DNA of 64,000 nt from SLST01 sp046538735 (GTDB lineage: Bacteria > Spirochaetota > Spirochaetia > DSM-27196 > SLST01), in contig JBKHII010000002.1 of the NCBI GenBank assembly GCA_046538735.1, forward strand, positions 73,301 to 137,300, in the 5' to 3' direction. The translations under genes were made by a program, and so were the position numbers. Positions within the stretch are counted from its first letter, which is position 1. Each line of letters opens with the position of its first letter. Shown here piece after piece: positions 34,659 through 42,485 of the stretch. The notes under the pieces are model-generated. The model did not search any database. It was given only the letters and a program-made list of their open reading frames with translations, and had not been told where the DNA came from.

Positions 34659-35561
34659 CTACACCGGGTAGACGCCGGTCGAGATGTAGCGGTCGCCTCG
34701 GTCGCAGATGATCACGACCACGACGGCGTCCGTGCGGCCCGCCTCGTCAAGCTCGCTGGCCACGTCCAGCGCGACGGCCACGTTGCCACCGGACGAGACG
34801 CCCGCGAAGATGCCCTCGCGGGAAGCGAGCTCGCGCATCGTGGACTCGGCGCGTTCTCGCGAGATCGTTCGCCGCTCGTCCAGGCGGTCGGGTTCGTAGA
34901 TCGCCGGCTGGTACTCCCTGGGCCACGCACGAATGCCCGGGATGCCGCCGCCCTCGTCCGGGATCGCCCCCACGATACGGATCTCCGCGTTGCGGCTCTT
35001 GAGGTAGCTTCCGGTTCCCATGAGCGTGCCGGTGGTCCCGGTGGAGGCGACGAAGTGAGTGACGCGACCGTCGGTATCCCTCCAGATCTCCGGGCCGGTC
35101 GTCTCGTAGTGCGCGCGCGGATTGTCCGGGTTCGCGAACTGGTCGAGGATCACGCCTTTGCCGTCGGCCTCCATCGAGCGGGCGAGGTCGATCGCGCCCT
35201 CCATGCTCTTCTCCTTGGGCGTGAGGATGACCTCGGCTCCGTACGCCTTCATCACCGCCCGGCGCTCGGCGCTCATGTGCTCGGGCATCACAAGCACCAT
35301 CCGGTAGCCCTTCACCGCAGCGACCATCGCGAGCGCGATGCCGGTGTTCCCGCTGGTGGCCTCGATCAGTGTGTCGCCCGGCTTGATCCTGCCCTGCTCC
35401 TCGGCGTAGCGAATCATGGCGAAGGCGGGGCGGTCCTTCACCGAGCCCGCCGGGTTGTCGCCCTCGAGCTTTGCGAGCACCGCGGTCGGTCCGGTGGAGA
35501 GCGACCGCAGCCGAACGAGCGGCGTGTTTCCTATGCACTCCTCGATGGTGTAGACGTTCAT
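34659..35561 (-). CDS. cysM: Cysteine synthase B (O-acetylserine/thiosulfate sulfhydrylase)
   Basis: 300 residues with colinear CysM motifs: GNTPLVRL, the PLP Lys in NPAGSVKDRPA, EATSGNTGIALAM, PEHMSAERRAVMKAYGAE, the PLP-phosphate loop STGTTGTLMGTG, PGIRAWP and CDRGDRYISTGVYP. The CysM-specific Arg in the ERR segment (PEHMSAERR) distinguishes it from CysK. It makes cysteine or S-sulfocysteine in the cytoplasm. No Shine-Dalgarno; TATGTT lies exactly 6 nt before the ATG. It is divergent from osmC-metZ, forming a sulfur-amino-acid locus. Confidence 0.95.
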   Translation of the reverse strand: MNVYTIEECIGNTPLVRLRSLSTGPTAVLAKLEGDNPAGSVKDRPAFAMIRYAEEQGRIKPGDTLIEATSGNTGIALAMVAAVKGYRMVLVMPEHMSAERRAVMKAYGAEVILTPKEKSMEGAIDLARSMEADGKGVILDQFANPDNPRAHYETTGPEIWRDTDGRVTHFVASTGTTGTLMGTGSYLKSRNAEIRIVGAIPDEGGGIPGIRAWPREYQPAIYEPDRLDERRTISRERAESTMRELASREGIFAGVSSGGNVAVALDVASELDEAGRTDAVVVVIICDRGDRYISTGVYPV

Positions 35562-35573
35562 GTCTGAAACATA
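35562..35573 (-). promoter_or_regulatory. Candidate leaderless promoter of cysM (-10 element)
   Basis: Minus strand: TATGTT (35568-35573), then TCAGAC, then the ATG. The -35 is weak (GTGTCG, 17-nt spacer). With this spacing transcription would begin at the start codon itself. No ribosome site exists upstream. Confidence 0.4.
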
Positions 35574-35618
35574 CTCGCATCGTGCCGAGCCGACACTAAC
35601 CTAATTGAATCACTCAGC

Positions 35619-35647
35619 TTGACCGTCTCCGCCCGATCGGCGAATAT
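35619..35647 (+). promoter_or_regulatory. Candidate leaderless promoter of osmC-metZ
   Basis: TTGACC (35619-35624), 17-nt spacer, GAATAT (35642-35647), 6 nt (GTCGCG), then the ATG at 35654. There is no Shine-Dalgarno sequence. The geometry matches that of cysM on the other strand. Confidence 0.5.
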
Positions 35648-35653
35648 GTCGCG

Positions 35654-36100
35654 ATGCAGGTGAAACTCTCGAGAGTGAATCAGAAGGTGCACTTCCAGGC
35701 GCACGATCCGAGCGGGCACGTGATCCACGTGGACGGCGCCGAACGCGTGGGCGGCGAGGACGCGGGCTTCCGCCCGATGCAGCTCTTGCTGGCGGCGCAC
35801 GCGAGCTGCACGGCGATGGACCTCGTCCCGATCCTGGAGAAACAGCGACAGAGGCTGGACGACATCCGCATCACGGCTTCGGGCGAACGCGGCGACGGCG
35901 TCCCGTCGCCCTTCACTTCGATCCACCTCCACTACGACCTCTTCGGCAAGATCGACGAGACGAAGGCGGAGCGAGCCGTGGACCTCGCCGTGAACAAGTA
36001 CTGCTCGGTCGGCGAGATGCTGAAGCACGCGGTGAGAATCACCTTCTCGCTCGCGATCAACCCCGAACCCGAGGCGGAGAACGCCGAGGACGACGCATGA
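35654..36100 (+). CDS. OsmC/Ohr-family protein
   Basis: 148 residues. The OsmC core has QLLLAAHASCTAMDLVPILEKQRQ, with the peroxidatic Cys in the helix motif, and KYCSVGEMLKHAVRITFS, with the second Cys region. OsmC proteins reduce organic hydroperoxides or handle sulfur compounds. The gene overlaps metZ (ATGA), so the pair is translationally coupled and a role beside sulfur metabolism is likely. No ribosome site; the start directly follows a -10. Confidence 0.88.
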   Translation: MQVKLSRVNQKVHFQAHDPSGHVIHVDGAERVGGEDAGFRPMQLLLAAHASCTAMDLVPILEKQRQRLDDIRITASGERGDGVPSPFTSIHLHYDLFGKIDETKAERAVDLAVNKYCSVGEMLKHAVRITFSLAINPEPEAENAEDDA

Positions 36101-37275
36101 GCGATCGCGGCCCGGAGACGGAGGCGATCCGCACGCAGAGCGAGCGCACGGTCCACCGCGAGCACAGCGTCCCGCTCTACCTGACCTCCAGCTTCGTCTT
36201 CGACACCGCCGAGCAGGGCAAGGCGCTCTTCTCGGGCGAGGAATCGGGACTCGTCTACTCACGCTACGGCAACCCGAACACGGACGAGCTCGTGGAGAAG
36301 CTCTGCAGGTTGGAGCAGGCCGACGACGGGCTCGCGACCGCTACCGGCATGGCCGCGATGTTCGCGAGCATCGCCGGACTCGTGAAGACGGGCGATCACA
36401 TCGTGGCGTCTCGGGCGCTCTTCGGATCCACGGTCCAGATCCTCTCGGCGATTCTGCCGCGGTGGGGTGTGGAGACGACCTACGTTGATCCGCACGATCT
36501 CGACCAGTGGCGCGACGCGCTCCGCCCGGAGACGCGGTTGCTCTTCGCCGAGACGCCTTCGAATCCCGGGCTCGCGCTCATCGACATCGCGGCGCTCGCC
36601 GAGATCGCGCACGAGAAGGACCTCATCCTCAGCGTGGACAACTGCTTCGCATCGCCGGTGATCCAGCGCCCGATCGTGCTCGGAGCCGACCTCGTCACGC
36701 ACTCGACTACGAAGTTCATGGACGGCCAGGGCCGCGTGCTCGGCGGGGCGATCGTGGGCAGGCAGGACCTCATGGACGACCTGCGCTTCTTCGTCCGCCA
36801 GACCGGCCCCGCGCTCTCGCCGTTCAACGCGTGGGTCGTCTCGAAGAGCCTGGAGACGCTGCACGTGCGCGTGGAGCGGCACTGCGCCAACGCGCTCGCG
36901 ATCGCCGAGCACCTTGAAGCGGACGGCCGCGTGAACTGGGTGCGCTACCCTTTCCTGGCGAGCCACCCGCAGCACGAGCTCGCCCGCAGGCAGATGACCG
37001 CGGGCGGCGGACTCGTGACCTTCGAGGTGCCCGGGGGGGAAACCGGCGGCATGGAGTTCCTGAACGCGCTCGAGATGATCACGCGCTCGTCCAATCTGGG
37101 CGACACGAGGAGCATCGCCACGCATCCGGCGACGACGACGCACTCGCGCCTCACCGAGGAGGAGCGCCGGCGGATCGGTATCACGCCCGGGACGATCCGG
37201 CTCTCGGTCGGACTCGAGAGCGTGGCGGACATCGTTGCGGATCTGGACCGAGCGCTCGTCGCGGGCACACGGTGA
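36097..37275 (+). CDS. metZ: O-succinylhomoserine sulfhydrylase
   Basis: 392 residues, Cys/Met metabolism PLP family. Key segments: YSRYGNPNTDELVEKL, ATGMAAMFASIAGL, DNCFASPVIQRP and the PLP Lys in HSTTKFMDGQGRVLGG; the DGQGRVLGG form is typical of MetZ rather than MetB. The C-terminus has SSNLGDTRSIATHPATTTHS. It forms homocysteine from O-succinylhomoserine and sulfide. O-acetylhomoserine use is also possible. Coupled to the upstream OsmC gene by a 4-nt overlap. Confidence 0.92.
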   Translation: MSDRGPETEAIRTQSERTVHREHSVPLYLTSSFVFDTAEQGKALFSGEESGLVYSRYGNPNTDELVEKLCRLEQADDGLATATGMAAMFASIAGLVKTGDHIVASRALFGSTVQILSAILPRWGVETTYVDPHDLDQWRDALRPETRLLFAETPSNPGLALIDIAALAEIAHEKDLILSVDNCFASPVIQRPIVLGADLVTHSTTKFMDGQGRVLGGAIVGRQDLMDDLRFFVRQTGPALSPFNAWVVSKSLETLHVRVERHCANALAIAEHLEADGRVNWVRYPFLASHPQHELARRQMTAGGGLVTFEVPGGETGGMEFLNALEMITRSSNLGDTRSIATHPATTTHSRLTEEERRRIGITPGTIRLSVGLESVADIVADLDRALVAGTR

Positions 37276-37323
37276 AGAGGTCCGATGCCGAGGCACCGGG
37301 CTCGGCGAGAAACCGTCGACCTG

Positions 37324-37355
37324 TTGTATTTTCCGATTTTTCAGATTATACTGAA
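37324..37355 (+). promoter_or_regulatory. Promoter and operator of the abrB-arsM pair
   Basis: TTGTAT (37324-37329), 17-nt spacer, TATACT (37347-37352). An inverted repeat TTCAG-N6-CTGAA (37340-37355) covers the -10. The next in-frame start, GTG at 37359, follows after 6 nt. The patch is very A+T-rich for this genome. The repeat has the size of ArsR-type sites; no arsR gene is seen in the window. Confidence 0.55.
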
Positions 37356-37358
37356 TAC

Positions 37359-37577
37359 GTGAACGAGTACGAGATCGAAGCGATCGCCACGGTGGACGCT
37401 CGCGGGCAGATCGTGTTGCCCAAGGCGGTGCGAACCGCGCTCGGCATCAACCCGGGAGACAAGCTCGCGGTGGTGACCAAGCACTGCGGCTCGGCTCCGT
37501 GCTGCATCACGCTGATGCCGGCGGCGGCGCTCGAAGGGCGCGTTCGCGAGGTACTGGACGCAGGATCGTCGGACTGA
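37359..37577 (+). CDS. Small AbrB/SpoVT-fold regulator (HgcAB-associated type)
   Basis: 72 residues. SpoVT-AbrB swapped-hairpin motif at the N-terminus: ATVDARGQIVLPKAVRTALGINPGDKLAVV. It continues with a CGSAPCCITLMP segment holding three Cys, then a helix (LEGRVREVL). Proteins of this type are often annotated as HgcAB-associated and commonly neighbour arsM, so a thiol- or metalloid-sensing role is plausible. A start further upstream (37272) would run through the promoter, so the GTG at 37359 is preferred; it would give a leaderless mRNA. Confidence 0.72.
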   Translation: MNEYEIEAIATVDARGQIVLPKAVRTALGINPGDKLAVVTKHCGSAPCCITLMPAAALEGRVREVLDAGSSD

Positions 37578-37617
37578 CCGTCCTGTCGAGAAACCATCAC
37601 CACAGGGAGAGAGACAT

Positions 37618-38550
37618 ATGTCGTCAATTCACGATGCTGTACGAGACAGGTACCGCCGCGCCGCCGAAGGCGCGTCGTGCTGCCGGGGCTCCGCGCACGG
37701 AGAACACCACCAGCACGATCACGAGCACGGCGAGTGCTGCGGCGGCTCGGGGCACCAGGAGCACGGCGCTCACGACCACGGGGAAGGCTCGTGCTGCGGA
37801 GGATCGGGCCACGGCGAGCACGACGCCGAGGGCAGCTGCGCGTGCGGCGGCCACTCGGGCAGCACGGCATTCGGCTACACGGTCGAGGAGCTGAAGCTCC
37901 TGCCTGAGGGCGCCGACCTCGCGCTCGGCTGCGGCAACCCCACGGCGCTCGCAGGACTCTCGGAGGGCGAGGTCGTCGTGGACCTCGGATCCGGAGGCGG
38001 CATCGACTGCTTCCTCGCCGCAGCGAGGGTCGGCAGCGAAGGACGCGTGATCGGCGTGGATATGACGGCCGAGATGATCGAGCTTGCCCGCCGCAACGCT
38101 GAACGAGCGGAGGCGACGAACGTGGAGTTCCGCCTCGGCGAGATCGAGCATCTTCCGATCGCGGACGCGACCGCGGACGTGGTCATCTCGAACTGCGTGA
38201 TCAACCTCTCGCCGGACAAGCCCCAGGTCCTGGCCGAAGCGTTCCGCGTGCTGAAGCCGGGCGGCCGGCTCCTCGTGAGCGACCTCGTCCTCGAGTCGCC
38301 GCTGCGACCCGAGCTGCGCGAGAACGTTGCGCTCCTCACCGGCTGCATCGCAGGCGCGATGGTGAAGGACGACTACCTCGCGCACTTCCGGAACGCCGGC
38401 TTCGCGGACGTCGGCGTTGAGAAGGAGAGCGAGTACCTCAAGCTCGACCACCTCGCGTCGTTCGCGGCGGAGGCGGGCATCACCGAGGAGGTGGCCTCAG
38501 AGATCGCGAGCTCGCTACGGTCGGTGAGCATCGCGGCGCGAAAGGCGTAG
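37618..38550 (+). CDS. arsM: Arsenite S-adenosylmethionine methyltransferase with His/Cys-rich insert
   Basis: 310 residues. N-terminal IHDAVRDRYRRAAEGASCC is followed by an unusual stretch (residues 21-80) with 13 His and 8 Cys including CCGGSGHGEH-type repeats. The methyltransferase core has LGCGNPTALAGL, the SAM site VVVDLGSGGGIDCFLAA, ISNCVINLSPDK and LLTGCIAGAM; Cys in the last three contexts match the As(III)-binding Cys of ArsM. It methylates arsenite in the cytoplasm. A good GGGAGAG site precedes the ATG. It follows the small AbrB gene, likely as one unit. The insert may bind or buffer metals. Confidence 0.93.
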   Translation: MSSIHDAVRDRYRRAAEGASCCRGSAHGEHHQHDHEHGECCGGSGHQEHGAHDHGEGSCCGGSGHGEHDAEGSCACGGHSGSTAFGYTVEELKLLPEGADLALGCGNPTALAGLSEGEVVVDLGSGGGIDCFLAAARVGSEGRVIGVDMTAEMIELARRNAERAEATNVEFRLGEIEHLPIADATADVVISNCVINLSPDKPQVLAEAFRVLKPGGRLLVSDLVLESPLRPELRENVALLTGCIAGAMVKDDYLAHFRNAGFADVGVEKESEYLKLDHLASFAAEAGITEEVASEIASSLRSVSIAARKA

Positions 38551-38585
38551 GGAGCGGTTGCGACGGGCGGAAACGCGCAGGGCCG

Positions 38586-39380
38586 TCACGCGGCGCTCGC
38601 CGCCACCGATCGGCGCGCCCGTGTGTCGGCGAGCGCCATGGCGAGTGCGATGAGCACGTAGATCACGGCGCTACCGCCGAGCACGATGAGCGTATCGATC
38701 TCAACGAGCTGCACGCTGAAGTTCAGCATCTGATGGAGCGCGATCGCGTAGAGGAGGTTTCGACCTCCCCTCACGTGGATGTAGCCGATGATCACCGAGA
38801 ACGCGACGATGCTCACGAAGAAGGAGACCGAGTAGAGCAGCAGACCGACGCCCTCATAGCCGGAGACCATCCAGAGCGGCACGTGCCAAAGCCCCCAGAC
38901 GACGCCGACGAGGAGCGACGAGGCGAGGAGCGAGCGGCGCTGGTTGAGTTCGCCGAGCAGATACGATCGCCATCCGAGCTCCTCCCCGAGCGGTCCGCGT
39001 ATCACGTTGCCGAGGAAGAGCAGCAGGAACGAGCCGAGGCTGAGGCCGACCACGAGCTCTCCGGGCGCCCCCCCGGATACCACGGAGTACCCGATCCAGA
39101 CGGTTGCCGTGACGAGGACCGGAACCACGATCGACGCCGCGAGCGGAACGAACCGGACCCGCGCCGCGAACTGATCGCCCACGAAGCGCAGGAACGACAT
39201 CTCCGGATGAACCCTCCGATGGATTGCGGCGTACGCCATGGTCGGCGTCCACGCCATGACGATCTGCACGATCGTGACGAGAATCCCGGGTGCGCCGAGA
39301 AATATGAGCACGCCGGCGATCGCGAATCCGACGAGGAACAATCCGAACGTCAGGACGAGGAAGAGGTGCAGTGGCTTCAT
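38586..39380 (-). CDS. CPBP-family intramembrane metalloprotease (CAAX-like)
   Basis: 264 residues, about eight spans. Motif 1 GEELGWRSYLL (EExxxR) at about residue 145, motif 2 GLWHVPLW (FxxxH-like) and motif 3 ALHQMLNFS (HxxxN) define the CPBP protease family (Abi/Rce1-like). Substrates in bacteria are mostly unknown; some members process or give immunity to peptides. GGAGG lies before the ATG at 39380. It is convergent to arsM and alone in its unit. Confidence 0.88.
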   Translation of the reverse strand: MKPLHLFLVLTFGLFLVGFAIAGVLIFLGAPGILVTIVQIVMAWTPTMAYAAIHRRVHPEMSFLRFVGDQFAARVRFVPLAASIVVPVLVTATVWIGYSVVSGGAPGELVVGLSLGSFLLLFLGNVIRGPLGEELGWRSYLLGELNQRRSLLASSLLVGVVWGLWHVPLWMVSGYEGVGLLLYSVSFFVSIVAFSVIIGYIHVRGGRNLLYAIALHQMLNFSVQLVEIDTLIVLGGSAVIYVLIALAMALADTRARRSVAASAA

Positions 39381-39540
39381 GTGAGGCCTCCAAGTGGGAA
39401 CTGAGAACGTTCGCCATACTACCCCGGTGTGACTACGAGAACAACCGCGTTCCAGCGGGCCGCTGCTGTCAACGCGTGTTGAGCCGACACTCCACGTGGC
39501 ATCTCGGAACTGTGACTCCACAACCGCACGGCCATCGCCT

Positions 39541-39648
39541 TCAGGCAGCGTCCGCGTGCTTGCGGCCGCCGACCATTCGGACTGCTCCTGAGCATTGCGT
39601 ACTCTGAACGAGGAGAATGACCGCAACGCCAAGCAAGCTCTTCCTCAT
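39541..39648 (-). CDS. Possible 35-residue secreted peptide
   Basis: An ATG with GGGAGG 8 nt upstream opens a 35-codon frame. It reads RKSLLGVAVILLVQSTQCSGA, a signal-peptide-like start, then a short polar tail and TGA. The Cys is not in a proper lipobox. It could be a real small exported peptide or the broken 5' end of a lost gene, since the region around it is decayed. Confidence 0.28.
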   Translation of the reverse strand: MRKSLLGVAVILLVQSTQCSGAVRMVGGRKHADAA

Positions 39649-39931
39649 GAGAGCACCCTCCCGGCAGGACCGACAGCGACGTCGAGATCAACATGTTCCT
39701 GATTGCCTCTTTGTTCTTCCGGCTGAACGCGCAGATAGTATCATGGTCAGGATATGTGTCGCCGGCAGGATAGCGTACCCTGATCGTATGCCATGTCGCA
39801 CACTCAATTCGCCGCAATCCACAGGTCATCCACCGGAATGGTGGTGACGCGAAGACTGCGAGATCACGCCGCGCGGTTGCACGAGGGCTGCGCGAGCACA
39901 ACCACCACACGCTGACGTCAGTTCATTCTAG

Positions 39932-40156
39932 TTACTGAAGGACGAGAGGTCTGTTGTTGATGATGTGGTCCTCTGCCCAATCACGGGGGGCCACTTGAAA
40001 CCACTTCCTCTCCATGCGAGACAACTGCGTCCAGCGGATGAACCGGTCCATCGCAAATACGATAACCGCTCCCTTGTAGTATACCGGCAGGGGATCGTTC
40101 AGCTGATCCCGGGGAGTCGAGACGAGATTCTGATCGGTACCGTCGATACCGGTCTC
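39932..40156 (-). pseudogene. C-terminal fragment of an unrecognised protein
   Basis: A 74-codon stretch on the minus strand reads like real protein (DQLNDPLPVYYKGAVIVF, WTQLSRMERKWFQVAPRDW) and ends in TAA, but begins behind a TGA. A neighbouring frame upstream (SEGFHEFFCDRVLFEEG) may continue the same gene after a frameshift. I do not recognise the family. The remainder of 39649-40512 shows only broken frames. Confidence 0.3.
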
Positions 40157-40512
40157 TCATGTAGCGACGGTCGGAGCTGCATCCCTCCTCAAAGAGCACA
40201 CGGTCGCAGAAGAACTCATGAAACCCTTCGCTCCATATGCCACCGATGGTGGTATTGGTGCACCAACATCTCGCCTGTGACTCCGAATGCGGTCGAGAAT
40301 CCCCGACCCGTGATCCACTCACCTGCATACACCTGCCGGGAGTCATCAGAACTGTCACCGACCGTGCAGATGTGGGGGCTCCAACTCATTATCGCGGCGC
40401 GCGATGCCGGATGGCCGTTGCATATCGCGAGACGGTTTTTGACAAGTCGAAGCGACAGGTCAAATTGCGGCGGTTCCATATGCAGGCTCAATGACAATTC
40501 ACAATTCTTGCG

Positions 40513-41146
40513 GTGTTCGACCGGCCGAAGACGGTGGAGCTGTGCCGGCCGCACGCTCCGCGGCCGAAGGGCAGCGTGGAGAACCTCGTCGGCTGGGTAA
40601 AGGGCTCGTTCTTCAAGCAGCGCCGCTTCTGGGACCGGCATGACCTGGAGACTCGGCCGGCGGGGTGGCTACGGGAGATCACCGAGGAGCAAACGAGCTC
40701 GCCCTCAGGTACCCGGTCACGGTCGGACCGACGGGGATGGTACAGTCAAACGATGCGGCCTGCTCGATGCCCGCCGAGGCGGTCTCGATCACCGGAACGC
40801 TGTTCCTGGACCCGGAACGCGTTCGAATCGTTGCCGGACGCCACCAGGCCGAGCATCCACGGCTCGAGAGTGGCAGGCGGTCGGTCTTGAGCGAGCGCAC
40901 CATCCCCGACATCGAGCCGCTTCTCAAGCGACTGAGCCTGGCCGGTACCCGTCGCACCCACCGCAGGCAGACGCGAGTCAACCGATTAACCCACCGTGCC
41001 GGCTTTCCGTCTCTGACGACCATTGAAGCGGTGCGACTTCTCGTTTCAGTCCACGCTGCGGCTGAACCTGCTTGGCTCGCTGCTCTCGCCCGACTTCATT
41101 ACCGACGGGAACGCTCATCCTCATCGGAAAGCCGGGGCGGGGAAAG
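40513..41146 (+). mobile_element. IS21-family remnant (istA C-terminus and istB N-terminus, both broken)
   Basis: 40513 to about 40700 encodes FDRPKTVEL...RPKGSVENLVGWVKGSFF..RRFWDRHDLE, the end of the IS21 DDE transposase catalytic core. After a frameshift a second frame gives the IstA C-terminal domain (VSITGTLFLDPERVRIVAGRHQAEHPR). From about 40886 the frame resembles IstB (PDIEPLLKRLSLAGTRR, then RLTHRAGFPSLTTIE). A further shift leads to DFSFQSTLRLNLLG and a Walker A (LILIGKPGRGK) that ends abruptly at about 41146. No intact gene or ends remain, so it cannot move. Confidence 0.68.
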
Positions 41147-42412
41147 CCCCCTCGCGGCGCGTCTGCCGGGAAGCAGGACGAGCGCGACGATCACCCCCAT
41201 GAGCGACAGCACGGCGACGAAGACGAAGAGCGGACGGTACGAGCCGAAGGAGGCGTAGAGCGCGCCTGAGGCGACGCCGCCCACGAGCGCACCAACTCCG
41301 TACGCGGTGTACATGATTCCGTAGTTCCGCGGATAGTCGCGCACGCCGAAGAGCTTCGTCGTCGCGGCCGGCGCGATCGCCAGCCACCCGCCGAGCATCA
41401 GCCAGTACACGCCAAAGCCCACGAAGAAGGGAAGCGCGACTCCGCTCTGCGTCAGGACCGCGATCGCGGATCCCGCAGCGATAAGCGCAAAGGAAAGGAT
41501 CACGGTCGGGCGCACGCCGAATGCATCGGTGATTCCGCCGAAGATGGGTCGCCCGATGCCGTTCAGCACCCCAAAAGCGCTCACGCCTGCCGCGGCGGCG
41601 GCGGGCGTGAGTCCGGCGACGTCACTGCCGAACGACGCGGTCATCCCGATCGCCGTGAGCCCGGCGAGTGATCCGATCACGTAGCAAATCCACAGCCCGT
41701 AGAAGCTCCTGCTGCGCAGCATTCCGATCGGCGAGACGTCGTGCAGCGTCGCGACCGGAGCCTCGAAGGCCTCCGCCGGGACCGGACCGGCGGCGGTAGC
41801 GGCCTCGCCCGGCTCGGGAGCAAGCGACCTCCCCGGGGCCATGCGAAAGAATGCGGCGAGCCCGGCGACGATGACGAGGAAACCGGCTCCCAGCGCGACC
41901 ATCGCGCTCTGCACGCCGAGCCGCTGGATGAGCAGCTTCGCCAACGGGGCCGTCACGAACGGCGAGACGCCGAACCCTGCAAGGGTCAGGCCCATCGCGA
42001 GACCCCTCCGGTCGGGAAACCAGCTTCCGGCCACGGCGAGCGGAACCCCGTAGGCGAACCCGACTCCTGCGCCCCCGAGCACACCGTAGCCTGCGACGAG
42101 CAGCGGGAAGCTCTCCGCAAGACCTCCGCTCATCCATCCGGCGCCGACCAGAAGCCCGCCTGCGGCCAGGGTGAGACGCGGTCCCAACCTCGACATGACG
42201 GCACCCGCGACCGGCATCGAGAAGGCGAACGCGGCGAGGAAGACCGAGTACGGGATTCCGCTCTGCGCCGGAGTCAGCGTGAGCGCCAATTCGAGCGGAT
42301 CGCGGAACACCGACCACGAGTAGACCGTTCCGAGGCACGCGTTCACGACGATCCCGAGCACGACGAGATCCCAACGCCGGTTGAGTCTATGAACCAGATT
42401 TGACGAACCCAT
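41099..42412 (-). CDS. MFS transporter, oxalate/formate antiporter (OFA) type
   Basis: 437 residues, twelve spans. The N-terminus has NACLGTVYSWSVFRDPLE, and loop segments such as GPRLTLAAGGLLVGAGW, GFAYGVPLAVAGSWFPDRRGLAMG and RNYGIMYTAYGVGALVGG are typical of the OFA family, which exchanges or takes up organic anions. Substrate not assignable. The last 16 or so codons (41099-41146) lie antisense to the IS21 istB fragment, so the native C-terminus was replaced; the spans appear complete, so it may still work. It is divergent from the hemolysin III-like gene. Confidence 0.88.
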   Translation of the reverse strand: MGSSNLVHRLNRRWDLVVLGIVVNACLGTVYSWSVFRDPLELALTLTPAQSGIPYSVFLAAFAFSMPVAGAVMSRLGPRLTLAAGGLLVGAGWMSGGLAESFPLLVAGYGVLGGAGVGFAYGVPLAVAGSWFPDRRGLAMGLTLAGFGVSPFVTAPLAKLLIQRLGVQSAMVALGAGFLVIVAGLAAFFRMAPGRSLAPEPGEAATAAGPVPAEAFEAPVATLHDVSPIGMLRSRSFYGLWICYVIGSLAGLTAIGMTASFGSDVAGLTPAAAAAGVSAFGVLNGIGRPIFGGITDAFGVRPTVILSFALIAAGSAIAVLTQSGVALPFFVGFGVYWLMLGGWLAIAPAATTKLFGVRDYPRNYGIMYTAYGVGALVGGVASGALYASFGSYRPLFVFVAVLSLMGVIVALVLLPGRRAARGLSPPRLSDEDERSRR

Positions 42413-42451
42413 GTTCTACTATTACGAGGAATCCGGGGTTTTGCCAACCGT

Positions 42452-42479
42452 TTGCGCCGAATCCGTATTCGGCTATAGT
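42452..42479 (+). promoter_or_regulatory. Candidate leaderless promoter with inverted repeat (hemolysin III-like gene)
   Basis: TTGCGC (42452-42457), 16-nt spacer, TATAGT (42474-42479), then 6 nt to the ATG. The spacer is filled by an inverted repeat GCCGAA-N6-TTCGGC (42456-42473), a possible regulator site. There is no Shine-Dalgarno sequence. Confidence 0.5.
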
Positions 42480-42485
42480 GGCCGC

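Noticed and set aside
37272..37358. Upstream GTG start for the AbrB-type gene
   Set aside because: The extra 29 residues are encoded by an A+T-rich promoter stretch with -35, -10 and an inverted repeat, and they do not match the family.
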